A stretch of DNA of 64,000 nt from NCBI GenBank assembly GCA_932521025.1, contig OW051473.1:8990001-9054000 (forward strand). Reading direction: 5' to 3'. Position 1 is the first letter of the stretch; each line of letters opens with the position of its first letter. The stretch is from Oscheius onirici. Taxonomy: Eukaryota > Nematoda > Chromadorea > Rhabditida > Rhabditidae. Shown piece by piece: positions 22,065 through 32,722 of the stretch. A model generated the notes under the pieces. That model saw only the letters and a program-made list of their open reading frames with translations, ran no database searches and was not told where the DNA came from. The translations under genes were made by a program, and so were the position numbers.

Positions 22065-24151
22065 TCTCACACTTTACTTCAACGACGGTTGGTTCTCCGC
22101 AAGAACTTTCAAGAACTACACCCAAAAAAGTAAAAGGTGACTTATTACTTTTCGGCTGAACACCAGCCGTCTACGACTGTTTTCGCAGCCCTTTATGTTT
22201 AAAAATTAGCTTAGCTTATTAATCCTGACAATATCTACCTTGCCGCGACAAATCTTGTTTCCTCGAACAAACAGACAAACAAACAAACAAAGTCAGCCAC
22301 AGACAGAAACGATTGTTTTCAATAGTTTTGATAGTTCAACGTTTTAACAATTTTAACACTTTTACGTTTAGACCTTGATCAACAATCTCTTACTACAAAC
22401 GAACTGATTGAAATTTACCGTATTGGAGACCAAGTGGATATTTCGAAAGTACGGGTGGGTACCTTGTCATCGCTTGAGCAGAAATCTGAGCACAGATTGT
22501 TGTTTCAGGAAGAACTTGGAACTAATCAGGAGATGGTATTTGTTTTTTGTCAGTTTTGTCAGTATTTGTACGGAATAACTCATTAGACCCCTTTCTAAGA
22601 CGGGCAATGGTTATCTCTGCGTGGTTGTTTGCCTCTCCAGGATCTTGAAATAATCAGAAAAAGTTAAATTCTGTTCAGGTTTCAGGTTTGAAACTGGAAC
22701 AGAATGCTTGCTGTCTCCGCAGTGATGGATAGGAAGAGAAAGTCAGATACATCAAGGTGGACTGATCAGGGCTGGATATCAATCTCACTCAGTACATGGA
22801 TCTAGTCACATTGTTCTGGGCTGTGGGAGACACTAGAAAAAAGCACGCTTCAACTGGGCAGACATAAACAGTTCTAGTGGCTATAGGCCTTGTTGCAGAG
22901 TCATGTTTTCGTTTTCAATTTCCGTGTCCCAATTTGCCCCGTCCCGATGCCAATAATCTTTTCCCCTTTGTCTTGACTCATGCCCCGATGCCGCCTCGGG
23001 CGATTTGTCGCCCGTAAAGACTCTCGTCGCAATCTCTGCGACAATGAGCACTCGAAATGAGTTATTTCAGAGAATCAATAGCTGGGCCACTCTATAATAA
23101 TGCATCTTCTCATTCTTCTTGGTAGGTCAAGATAGTAGATTTATCAGCAATCTGCTCAGTTTTACCAGTATCAGTGCAACTTCAAGCAACACTTCATTGA
23201 TCAGAGTACGGGACTGGTTGGTCTACAGAACTCTGAAGTAAGTCACGTTTTACTCAGAAAACCAGCTTTTAGGGAGAAGTCTGTCTCTCAGCTCACTTGG
23301 GCATCACAGTTCTGAACTTCAACATCGGTGTGACCAACAACAGAATCCCGGTTTGTGCAATCTTTTCTTATAAAATTGGTTTAGTTTGTACTTCCATCGA
23401 CAGAGACAAAAACTGGTGGGAGATGTGCCAACTCTTCGACTTCCGGGCCAATGCTGACAGCTACCATCACTCATGAGAACAGGAAACGGAAGCTAAAGTT
23501 CTACTTTGGAACGGTAGGATGTCTGTACATTGTTTAAGCGTAGTGGTCTAATGGTGACATTGCATTAACTAGGGATAACTCACGCTTTCAAAGATACTGT
23601 AACCCAAAGATAGTGTATTTTAAAAGAGATGCAAAACATCTTGTAGATAGCCATTAGTCTCCAGTGAAATTTTTTGTTTAGAAAACAATGATGGTCAAGA
23701 AAGTAGATGAGCTGCGATGGCAGCTGAAGAAAATGGTCTATGAGGAGTCGTACGATGGTAAGAATGTTTCGCTAACTACAGTTAACAAGCAAAACTTGAG
23801 ACAAGTCGGCCTACTTCGAATCAGACAACTCTTCGGCAATTTTGAGCGCTCCGCTTAACCAGAAGTACATCTGCAATGACAAAATCAATGTGACGCTGCA
23901 TGGAGAGGATTACAAGTGAGGAAGTTTTTGTCTATAAAATGTTTTGTTCAGAGATGTGATCGTGGAACTCTCTCCAGAGATCGATGTGCAGCCTTACGGA
24001 CCGAGATCCAACTGTAAGCAAATTCTAATTTGTGGCTCATTGAAATTTCGACACTGCGAATAATCGGCATCCGTTTTCAGTCTACTTGTGTGAGAGAACA
24101 AGGAAGAGAACACTTAAAGAAGCATTCGAAAACAAGGCTACCATCTTCTGA
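22065..24151 (+). CDS. LAMP-family (LMP/UNC-46-type) lysosome-associated membrane protein, with TGA before the membrane segment
   Basis: Ten exons follow in phase: 22065-22136, 22372-22448, 22509-22535, 23169-23237, 23273-23350, 23385-23513, 23682-23757, 23801-23915, 23952-24013, 24081 onward. The luminal LAMP domain is clear: GEVCLSAHLGITVLNF, TGGRCANSST, KLKFYFGT, LSAPLNQKYICNDKINV, VQPYGPRSNFYLC, with the four family cysteines. A signal peptide exon (MGFMNGNLLFFTVFLL, about 22000) has no good donor. The frame meets TGA at 24149-24151. It is then open for 37 more codons to TAG at 24263, giving a hydrophobic stretch (GVVLDLASMGSIIGYSI), a basic stop-transfer segment and a tail ending YENLTQPPL, a Yxx-hydrophobic lysosomal sorting motif. 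The full-length LAMP is therefore interrupted by one stop. Confidence 0.78.
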
Positions 24152-24269
24152 GGGGTAGTTCTTGACTTGGCTTCCATGGGTTCCATAATTGGATATTCGA
24201 TCAGGAAGCACATGACGCCTCACAGACGACAAATTTACGAGAATCTCACTCAGCCACCGTTGTAGAAAT

Positions 24270-24915
24270 CAATTTAATTTGTTGTTTTGATTAAGTAAAC
24301 TGCCATCTGTGCCATCTTTTTAAACAAGTAGTCTCGATGAGCTCTACAAAATCACAGAACAGGGTATAGGTGATTTCATCGGGCCAAACAGAGTTCAGAG
24401 GCCGTGAAGTGGATTCGTCGCTATTTAGCGACCCTTCAAGATGACTTTTTTCTTTAAGGATAATAGGCCATTACAGAAGTTATGCTAGAGATGGAGACGA
24501 TTCGAATCGGGCGATAAAGAAGCAATCTAACAACATCGACAGTTCCCGAACATAATCGACAGATGAAGTCTTCTGGAAGCTAGGGTTACTAAACTGTTAC
24601 CCCCCCCCTTCATAAGACGCCGCCCCAATCAGGTTTGTAACGTATAATCGGAGACAACGGCCAACTCTTCTCGAACATTCGAGTGAGTCAATTTTTGGAA
24701 AAATAGCATCGTTGGCGGATTTTTCCGAACAACCAAAAAGCAGAATGGCGTGGTTTTCGGAGTCGTCACACATGTTTACTATGTGGGAATGGTGTTAAAC
24801 AACTTTAAAAAAAAGGAAATATATCTTTTCTCATCTTTTCTTCTTTTCTTTTTTCTTTTCTGATTGTCTGCAAATGCTGCTAATGTGAAAATACTAGTGG
24901 TACAGGTGGCGTGCT
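24270..24915. other. No gene recognised
   Basis: Intergenic sequence with a C run at 24600-24609 and a TTTTCTTTT-rich stretch near 24820-24860. Nothing coding was seen. Confidence 0.4.
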
Positions 24916-24921
24916 TTAATT

Positions 24922-25260
24922 TCAAGCTCCTGTGTGTTTTTCTTCGTATTTCCGAGCTACGTTGTAGAAGAGCGTCGCTTCAGGTGATTCCCTCACAATG
25001 CAATTTCTTGGAAGGTTAGAGTACTGAAATTTTACTTTAACACTTTGTTGAGCGAGTAGTCACGATTTTGCTGAAGCTTTGAACAAACTATAAAACCCAC
25101 CTTAATGCCATCGGCGGAGCAAATCTTTCACGCTTATCAGTGTCAGAAAGAGACAAGTTTATGCGCGTTTCCTTGTAGATTTCTTTGTTGACTCGGAAAA
25201 CCTCCTCCGTAGTCGGGAAGCCGGAGATGTCGCAGTGTTCGAGGAGAGCAATCATGAGCT
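24922..25260 (-). CDS. 3' exons of an unidentified gene
   Basis: The last exon 25023-24922 reads YSNLPRNCIVRESPEATLFYN and ends ...YEEKHTGA, with a proper acceptor. An upstream open stretch (about 25254-25097) reads LMIALLEHCDISGFPTTEEVF...NLSLSDTDKRERFAPP, with good codon character. The two do not join in the same frame using the visible gtgggt donor, so an exon is missing or the gene is decayed. No family recognised. Confidence 0.3.
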
Positions 25261-26332
25261 ACTTTCCAACATGTAAGGTTGAAACCTGAAAATCGTGAAT
25301 TGTCGAAGTGAAAAAAGATTGGAAAAGTACGAAAATAGGAAAATCTTAGAGGCCTATCATGCAACTGTTCATATTTGGAATTACTTGAGAGGTACATAGA
25401 ATCCTATCAAAAACTCAAACGTCGATAGCGCAAAATGTTTTCACGCTGTTGATTTGGCTTTGTTTCTTTCATAGCGTTACAACGAAAACGTCTCAGAGAG
25501 CGTTAAGAGGTGGGTGGTATTAGTAATTAGCACCAGTTAACTGAACTTACAGCGACGCAAAACGGTTTGATGTTTATCTCTATGTTTTAGCCGGTTATCT
25601 GAAAACATCATAACCAAGAGCTTGGCTATTACTGCAAATGAGTTGCTCCAGGAGGAAAAAACAGTTAAACCACTGTGTTGCTGTGGCCTGACTGACAGAG
25701 ACTGACTAATTAAGGGGCGTGGCAACTGTCCTGAGAACTGTCGTAAGGACGACTGTTGTAGGATTAGGTGGACTGTGGCACGTGGCAACTGTTCGAAGGG
25801 TTACGTGGACTTGCATCACCTACTTGGGCAGTTAAGGAGACGGTAGTCGGTTGCGTTGTAGAGGCCCGAGAGAGACCTCTCTCACCTCTCGAGTCGAGGC
25901 GGTAACTTAATTGTGGGCACTACTTTATTCTCTCCGATGATAAGTAAATCAGAATGACAGGAGAATACACAATAAAACAGTGCCTTAGCGTTCTCGACGA
26001 CTCCTGAACGCTCTTAAGCATGACGATCTGTCTAATGTTCCAGGATTTTATTGAAATGTGATTTTCCGTAAAGAGAATGCGGTCCTGATCAAAAGCATCG
26101 AACATTCTCTCGAAAGATATCAGTATATCGAGTAGGCGTGTTGAGAGCTCGCACTATTGAACGTCTTTTCAAACCGCCGATCTTCAATCATGGAGAAATG
26201 ACCAGTCATCGTGTCTTCCTCTCGTTCTCGAAGAGTCTGGTCTTCAACTCCCGAGGTATTTCCAGCTTTTTTCTTAAAATTATTTCGAAGAGCCAATAGA
26301 AAAACATTATAATGGAACATTTTTATTGAAAC

Positions 26333-26752
26333 TCACTCATCATCGGAATCTAGAATTATGCACACCGGGATAAGAGGTAGACGGGGACGTTTAGGGATAG
26401 GGGTATGACGGGGGTAATAGGCAGCATAAGATCTTTTACCAGGTCTAACGTTGCCGCGAGTCTCGCTAACCTTCTGTTGTTTTTCTTCTTGTTGCATCTT
26501 CTCTGTTCTTGTGAACTTGTCCTAACAGCGAGGTATTCTTCGACTGGAACATTGTTATCAGTTTGAAAAAAAAAGTTACTAACCGGAAATGAATTTGGTC
26601 CTTAGATTTCCCTCTTCGACCACTGGAACGGCGTCCTTTGAACTCTTTTGTCGGTGAGGTGGTAGCTAAAAATGATTTTTCCATGAAAACTGTTAATTTT
26701 GCTTACCTTTTTCAGAATCGAAAGACTCTTGGACAACGGCGGAGGAAGACAT
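26333..26752 (-). CDS. Small basic protein with C-terminal SUMO-interacting-like motif (left arm of inverted duplication)
   Basis: Starts MSSSAVVQESFDSEK, then exon 2 TSPTKEFKGRRSSGRRGKSKDQIHF. The last part reads KMQQEEKQQKVSETRGNVRPGK... and ends IPVCIILDSDDE. The end is a hydrophobic core followed by acidic residues, the form of a SUMO-interacting motif. Basic, serine-rich content suggests a nuclear protein. The join between the second and third parts meets a TAG (CGC TGT TAG) in the frame that continues to the C-terminus, so splicing there is uncertain. AATAAA follows the stop. A diverged mirror copy is at 26975-27399, head to head, about 220 bp away. Confidence 0.45.
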
Positions 26753-26974
26753 TGTTAAACTGGAAAATGATTGATTAAAAAGGCAGAAAAGGAACCTCCC
26801 AGAAGGAACACAGAAATGAAAATGAGTTGAAAGCATCAAGTGCCCCGATAGTAAAGCGAACTTCATGCTTTTAGCTCCGCTGCTTTCAATCCATTTCACT
26901 TCTATGCTTCTTCTTGGAGGTCTCTTTCTCTCCTTTTCATAGCCCCTTTTTAATTAATTATTTTCCAGTTCAAC

Positions 26975-27399
26975 AATGCCGTCGCTACCGCTGTTCACGA
27001 GTCTTTCGATTCTCAAAAATGTAAGCAAAATTATCAAATTACCTTTTTCATCAAATCGTTTTTAGCTACTACTTCACCGGCAAAAGAGAGTTCAAAGGAC
27101 GTCGTTCCAGTGGTCGAAGAGGTCTATCAAAGGACCAAATTCATTTCCAGTTAGTAACTTTTTCAAACTGATCACAATGTTTCAGTCGAAGAATACCTCG
27201 CTGCTAGGACAAGTTCACAAGAACGGAGAAGATGCGACAAGAAGAAGGAGTTAAGGACAAGGTCAGCGAGGGTCGTCGAGACGCCAAACCCGGTAAACGA
27301 TCATATGCTTCCTACGATGCCCGTGATTCTGCAATTCCAAAACGTTCTCGTCTACCTGTTATCCCGGTTTGCTTTATTTTGGACTCCGACGAGGAATAA
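26975..27399 (+). pseudogene. Mirror copy of the small basic gene (right arm of inverted duplication)
   Basis: Exon by exon it repeats 26752-26333 in the opposite direction, introns included: HESFDSQK, TTSPAKESSKDVVPVV, then SARVVETPNPVNDHMLP-type sequence in shifted frames, and a C-terminus IPVCFILDSDEE. Compared with the left copy it has one base fewer just after the start codon, two extra bases in exon 2 and other indels, so the ATG is not in the conserved frame. It is either a decaying copy or a gene with a different start. The last exon is well conserved, which hints at some constraint. Confidence 0.45.
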
Positions 27400-27849
27400 A
27401 TCTTGTTTTTGTAGTATTTTCACATTGTTCTTTGCAATAAGGCGGAGCAAATTATCGGTTGGATCAACTTTAGAGAATATCACGAAGAGCAGAGCTAGAG
27501 TTATTTATATTTAAAAAAAAAGAACAACAAACTTATGTCTAGATACCTATACCTCGCTAAAGAAATTTCGAATAGACGTTTAGCATTTTTTCACAATAAA
27601 CATCATCTTAGAGAAAACTGAAGGGACAGAGCAAAATCGGTGGAAATCGTTCGACGCAAAGCTGAAAAAAGTAGTGCAGCGCGATTTCTAGAGCGCGAAT
27701 TTGTCCGTGTCGTTGTTTTCTAAGTTTATTAGCTTATAGAGACTTTTGGGAAACTTTATTAAAGTCATAACAGCAAAGATCAGATGAGACCGTCGGGCAA
27801 TTCACCGGAATAAAGCAACCACGGAAATGATTGGCACATGTACACAAAC

Positions 27850-29879
27850 TTAATATACAAACTTGGTCAATACCACTGTAACTGCTAGAGAAATTGCGGC
27901 TGAAACTGGGAAGCATAGTAGCCAAACAAGACAGATTTTTTTGAAAGTGTTGAATGAAACTCCTTCTGTTGTCGACTTGGCAAGGCCGACGAAGAGAACG
28001 GCTCCAACAGCGCAGTGAGTGGAAGAAATAGGTATTCCGATCTTCACACAAACCAGAACTGTGAAAGCTGTTCCCAGCTCGATGGCAAATCCTGAGACCG
28101 GACTCATATCGACTGTGATTTCCTTGGCTATAAGCTTGATGGTTCGGTGTCCGAGAGTCACAAAGCCGAAAATCATGGCGATTGCTCCAAAGGCGAGAAG
28201 AGCCTGAAAAACTTTTATGTGCTGCTGCTGGTTGTCTATTTTGAGCCCAAGGTTAGTCTACTATAAGGTTTTTCTCTCTCCCTTCCCAGAAATTAATTGC
28301 AGCCACAAAAGTCTTGTCTAACTCAAAATCGACTTATTGAAGCGTGAGATAGTTCGAACTGGAACCATACCTGAGAGTCATCTCTGGTTTCAGCAGCTCC
28401 AAAAGCGTAGCCAGTCTGATACGTCATCCAGACAGCCAGAAGAGGGCCAACAGTGTTGGCAGTATCATTGGCTCCATGGGAGAATGACAACAAGGAAGAT
28501 GAGACGATTTGAAGGGCGTTGAAAACCTGTCACACTTGTTTGGAGATAATATAAATAGGTCAAACTTTGGTTGTTAGTCGGTCTTCCGGCACTGCGGTCC
28601 ACAAAAATTTGTACCACGGCAGCTGTCTGAGCTTCTCTATGTCCGTTTCAGGCACCTTCATGTCAGTAATCTTTGTCTTTTCTAAGCACTAGTTAGATAT
28701 CGCTCAAAAATTACTTACTAGGTATGTCTCCACTCTCCAATTTCTTTTGATTCTTTCGAATTTCGGAGTCATAGAGTCTGCGAGCACGATTTTCCAGCCA
28801 TCCTCGTAGAGGGAACTCAAGGATGAGACATCCTATGATACCAGTTCCAGCTGAGATGGCCATAGCTTCCCAAACGTTCAGCTTGTCAAATCCGAGATCT
28901 AAAAGTTTGTATTTTTGGAATGAAGAAACATACACTTCGATCCATCGTAGATGCAAGCAAAAAGGTTGACTGTAAGTGTGAATCCCATGAAAACTGGGCA
29001 GAGCCATAGTGACCATCCAAAAGTGTCCTTTCTTAACAGGACTGTATACTTGATGACGATGTAAAAGAATCCGGCGAAGAAGCCAGCAATGAGAGGGGAG
29101 ATGAACCAGGAGGCGACTAAAAAGAAGATGTCTAAATGCAAGCTTAATGCAAGCTAACCGATCCCAAGAATTTCAAGCCACTTGATTCCTACATTTCCGC
29201 GGAGATAGAGAGAAGAAGCTAGAGAACCTCCAACGATGGCATGGGTAGCAGAAACGGGAATTTTGTAGATGGAAGACACAATCATGAAAGCAGCAACACC
29301 AGCCATTGCTCCAGTCTGGCCGATCATAAAGTCAGCCGAGGTATACTTTGCACATTCCACGATCGTATCGTTGTTGAATCGAGGAGCTGCGAAGCCTTCT
29401 GAAAGTTCTCTTTAAATTGGCAGTTTGTTTACAAACCAATGGCTGTCGCATTCTCGCAAAAAGGCACAGTCTGGTATTGCCCGATGCTGTAGTTGTACTG
29501 GGAGTAGACGTCAAAGACTTGAAACTCCACGATTCCGGAGCGTAGCGTCTCTGTTACTTTGTAGCCTGGAAGACTTGATTCAAGTATCAGAAATATAGGT
29601 CCAAGGAATAGAATGAGATATGCTTACCTAGCAAAATAGCACCGATGGTGTTGAAGATTCCGCAGAGAATGTAAGCTTGCCACAATTTGACTGTTCCAGC
29701 TCCTACAGCAGGTCCCCAATCGTTGCAAGAGTCATTTGCTCCCATACCTTGGAATATATGCTATGACTGTTGGAAAATGTCTTACCATAAGAAACGAAAA
29801 AGGCGAAAATGAAGGCGACTACGAGGAGCCATGTGAACTGAGCTGTCCAGGTTGGTGTGTAGATTAAATAGTCGAGCAT
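27850..29879 (-). CDS. pitr: Sodium-dependent inorganic phosphate transporter (PiT/SLC20)
   Basis: Nine exons (29879-29786, 29747-29628, 29565-29437, 29398-29159, 29116-28934, 28898-28719, 28681-28566, 28526-28371, 28203-27850) close in phase to 523 residues, a normal length for nematode PiT. Both signature repeats are present: GANDSCNDWGPAVGAG in exon 2 and SHGANDTANTVGPLLA in exon 8, with the paired PVSATHAIVGGSL and GIPISSTHCAVGAVL motifs. About ten membrane segments flank a charged central loop (RRLYDSEIRKNQKK). It imports phosphate with Na+ at the plasma membrane. Start chosen at MLDYLIYTPTWTAQF, which is preceded by an acceptor-like ttcagg. Confidence 0.93.
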
Positions 29880-31317
29880 TGCCTGAAACTCTTTGTGAAC
29901 AATGTTCTCTACCTGTAAGAGAGAAAGCTACACCCAGTCAAACAGAGAAAAGGATTCTGGAAGTACATGAAAAGTATCAGAATACGGCCCTGTCGAGGAA
30001 AACCACAACCCGGAAGCAAGGATTGTTTGATGAGAAAAATTTGGAGTCTAAGTTGAATGTAGGAAGGGTACTTCAATAAAGGGAACATGTCTAAACTAAA
30101 AGGTAGAAGGAAAACTTAACGACAAAATAACAGTCGACATTGCCAATGACGGTAGTGGCCATTGTCCCTATTTATGTACGGTTGGTTTATGAGTTTTTGG
30201 GGGCGCGGCAAGGCTCGTTTGACCGGTCAGTTTGGTTAACTGTTCAATTCAAGAAGAGTACAACAGGTAATTTATTGATGGAAGACGGTATGTGTGCCAG
30301 CTCGTCACTTCCGGAAGTGACTGGAAACAAGCTAAAAACCTCGGCCTGGAATCAAAAAGTTGTTCCCCTCAGTATCGAGTGAAGAGTGGACGTCAACAGT
30401 AATCCCTTCAATGGGGAATGGTACCGAGGGCGATGTAATCTGCTTATGAGCTGAACGAAGAGTTCAAAATGGCTGAGAGCAACCAGAACTGACGTTTACA
30501 GATCGCTAAAACAGTTTGACCACTCGTGTTCAGTGCTCAGGTGAACTATCCAGAAGAAGCTGTTTCAAGTTGTCACACCCTTATCATATCCATATACTGC
30601 TTGAAAAACAATTTTTTGCTTGATTTGAACTCGGCACATTCGATTACCTAGAAATCAACTGTTTTAAGACTAGTTTTAGCTTGTTTTTACGTTTTTCTGA
30701 TATCCCGACAGTGGTGGAAGTGATGGTGAAATTTATGTCAGCATGGGGCTCAGCATAGTCGACTTGCTAAGGGACATCTATTCCGACCGATACATGGTCA
30801 AAAAATTCCTCACGCCAAGTTCTGCCCCTCTTCTGCCGCCTGTAGGCGAAGCAGAGTTAGGGTCAGGGAGGAGAGCGTGTTCAAGCAAGTCTACGGTCAG
30901 TCGGAGTCACGACGACGATGCGAATCCCGGTGCGGTTGCTAGGTCGGGCAAGCATCAAATGTCATAAGCTGTCCGTAAATACTGCCGCTAGATAGAAACT
31001 GTAAATTTCTAGAACCTGGGCTTGTATCATTTTTGCTTTTGTACAAGCGTTCGCGTTGTGTATAGTCATGCGCCAGATTTGCAAAGCGTGCAAAAATAAC
31101 CAAATATTTTCTTGAATATCCAATACACATCTGGCACTCATTTGTTCAAATTTGTAACCAGAATGATGTTTTGAAAAAAAAGAGAGCGTCAGATATTTAA
31201 ACACGTAAAAAATCAAAATGTGAAACAAAGCTACCAAAATTTGACTAGAATGCACTACCTTTAGTTAATCGACTATACTGAATCCGAATGTGACACTGTT
31301 TTGAAGTTTGCCACAGT
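29880..31317. other. Intergenic region
   Basis: Probable promoter side of the phosphate transporter followed by sequence with only weak short frames (the longest, 30743-30967, has no domain). No RNA gene or repeat recognised. Confidence 0.4.
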
Positions 31318-31814
31318 TTAGTTTTCGTAAATAATACGGGCCAGTAACCCAAGTATTCCGCCAATCGTTATTATGAACCTTCTAAGTGGCATGTCCGGGA
31401 CACATGAATTTATGGTGCTAAGTCTTTGTTCCAATAAAATATACTGTGTAATGTTAGCGGAAAAGTAGTTTCCACTGAAAATCGGAACTTTTTTCCTCTG
31501 ACCGCTCAACTGAAATCATGACTCTTCTGAACTCGCATCGTTTGATTTCCCGAGAGAAACTTACTGCCGTGGCATGACAGTGAAAGTTGACCGTTACGGG
31601 CGGCTATTATTGTCCACTTTACGGGGTTTCCCCTAGCGGGTGGCCAAGTAATTTTGACATTTTGACTATCTCGCTTATTTTTACAAACTTTGTCCAGTTT
31701 AACGATCGCCCGTCCCAAATAGCTCTCTCGAGTAATGATGCCATTGGAGACCAGTTTACACAAGTTCAATGACGAAACAGACACCATTAAAATGTCATTG
31801 TCTAGGGGGTACAT
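31318..31814 (-). CDS. Synaptotagmin-like C2 domain fragment
   Basis: A frame from 31814 reads DNDILMVSVSS...ESYLGRAIVKLDK...VKITWPPARGNPVKWTII. This matches the second half of a synaptotagmin C2B domain (D-x-L-x-V, IGRA, a short helix, then the P-x-x-W end). A gtaagt donor at about 31573 can join to 31509 onward; two frames are possible there, one ending ...LLFR, the other with a hydrophobic end (FIITIGGILGLLARIIYEN). The ATG is only 10 nt beyond the stop of the Kunitz-type gene on the same strand, and no upstream C2 exons exist. It is therefore a truncated copy or a downstream operon-like gene. Confidence 0.45.
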
Positions 31815-31823
31815 TCCGAAATT

Positions 31824-32600
31824 TTATTGGTAGGGACTGTCCTCATTGACAAAGTTAGGAATTTCCCCAGATCCTTTGGCCAAGCAGCAATGAGCCAGCC
31901 ATTTTCCATCGAAACATTGACTCTCATCTGGACAAAACCTTAAAAGTAAACAAACTTAATAGGTCGAGTAGTGCTTACTCTTCAGCGCATCGTCTTCCTC
32001 GAACAGGCACTTCACCCCACCAGACCTTTTTCGTGGCGACTGAATAGCCATTTGCACAGGTCGGATTGTATTCTCGATCCCACTCAACTGAAAAAAATCG
32101 AACATCACGATAATAATCTCTCTGGGTAGCGGATAACGGTCAAGAGTGGAGTTATCTCCCTGTGAAAAAAAAGACCGGTCACCGGCTTACCTTCGTTCGA
32201 CTCATCGCAACAAAGACCAACGCCCAAACCTCCTCTTCTGCAGGTCGAGCCCTTTGGACAAGCAAAGTTTTCCCATTCTAGACAAGATCCAGTCGGTTCT
32301 TTGTTAGCTCCACAAGTCTGCTGATCCTGGGCAATACACCACGTACGACATTCTTGGTCAGAATTGAACGAGTTTCTGCCGCCACCGGCTCCTTCATAAC
32401 GGTATGGGAAACACATCATGAGCTCCTTGTCAAAGTAGTACTGAGAAAGTGGTCAAAACTGTGTCAAAACTTGTTACCTTCTCTCCAACGGCAGCTCCAG
32501 GACTTCCCCGATCTAACTTTTCGTAGCAAATGTCCAAAAGACTTGGCACAGCGGCATCGTCGGCGAGAACACACGAAAAAAGGAGCAGCCAGAGGAACAT
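31824..32600 (-). CDS. Secreted Kunitz-like plus lustrin-type protein
   Basis: Four exons (32600-32478, 32440-32191, 32087-31979, 31938-31824) give 198 residues. The signal peptide is MFLWLLLFSCVLAD. The Kunitz-like domain runs from ICYEKLDRG through YYFDKELMMCFPYRY to QECRTWC. It keeps the cysteines equivalent to C5, C30, C51 and C55 but lacks C14 and C38, so the reactive-loop disulfide is gone and inhibitor activity is doubtful. A lustrin/WAP-like module follows (GSCLEWENFACPKGSTC...GLCC), then EYNPTCANGYSV and a last CFDGKWLAHCC module. Likely extracellular, perhaps cuticle or defence. Related in architecture to 1908-2687. Confidence 0.85.
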
Positions 32601-32722
32601 TGGCTACGAATGAACATCTCGAGAGATCCGCGCCCCGAGGTCGAGGCCATAGCGCTACAAAAAAGGGGGACCTTGAAGCAAAACAAAGCCTCCCGATATG
32701 TTTATTACCACAAAAACGGGGT

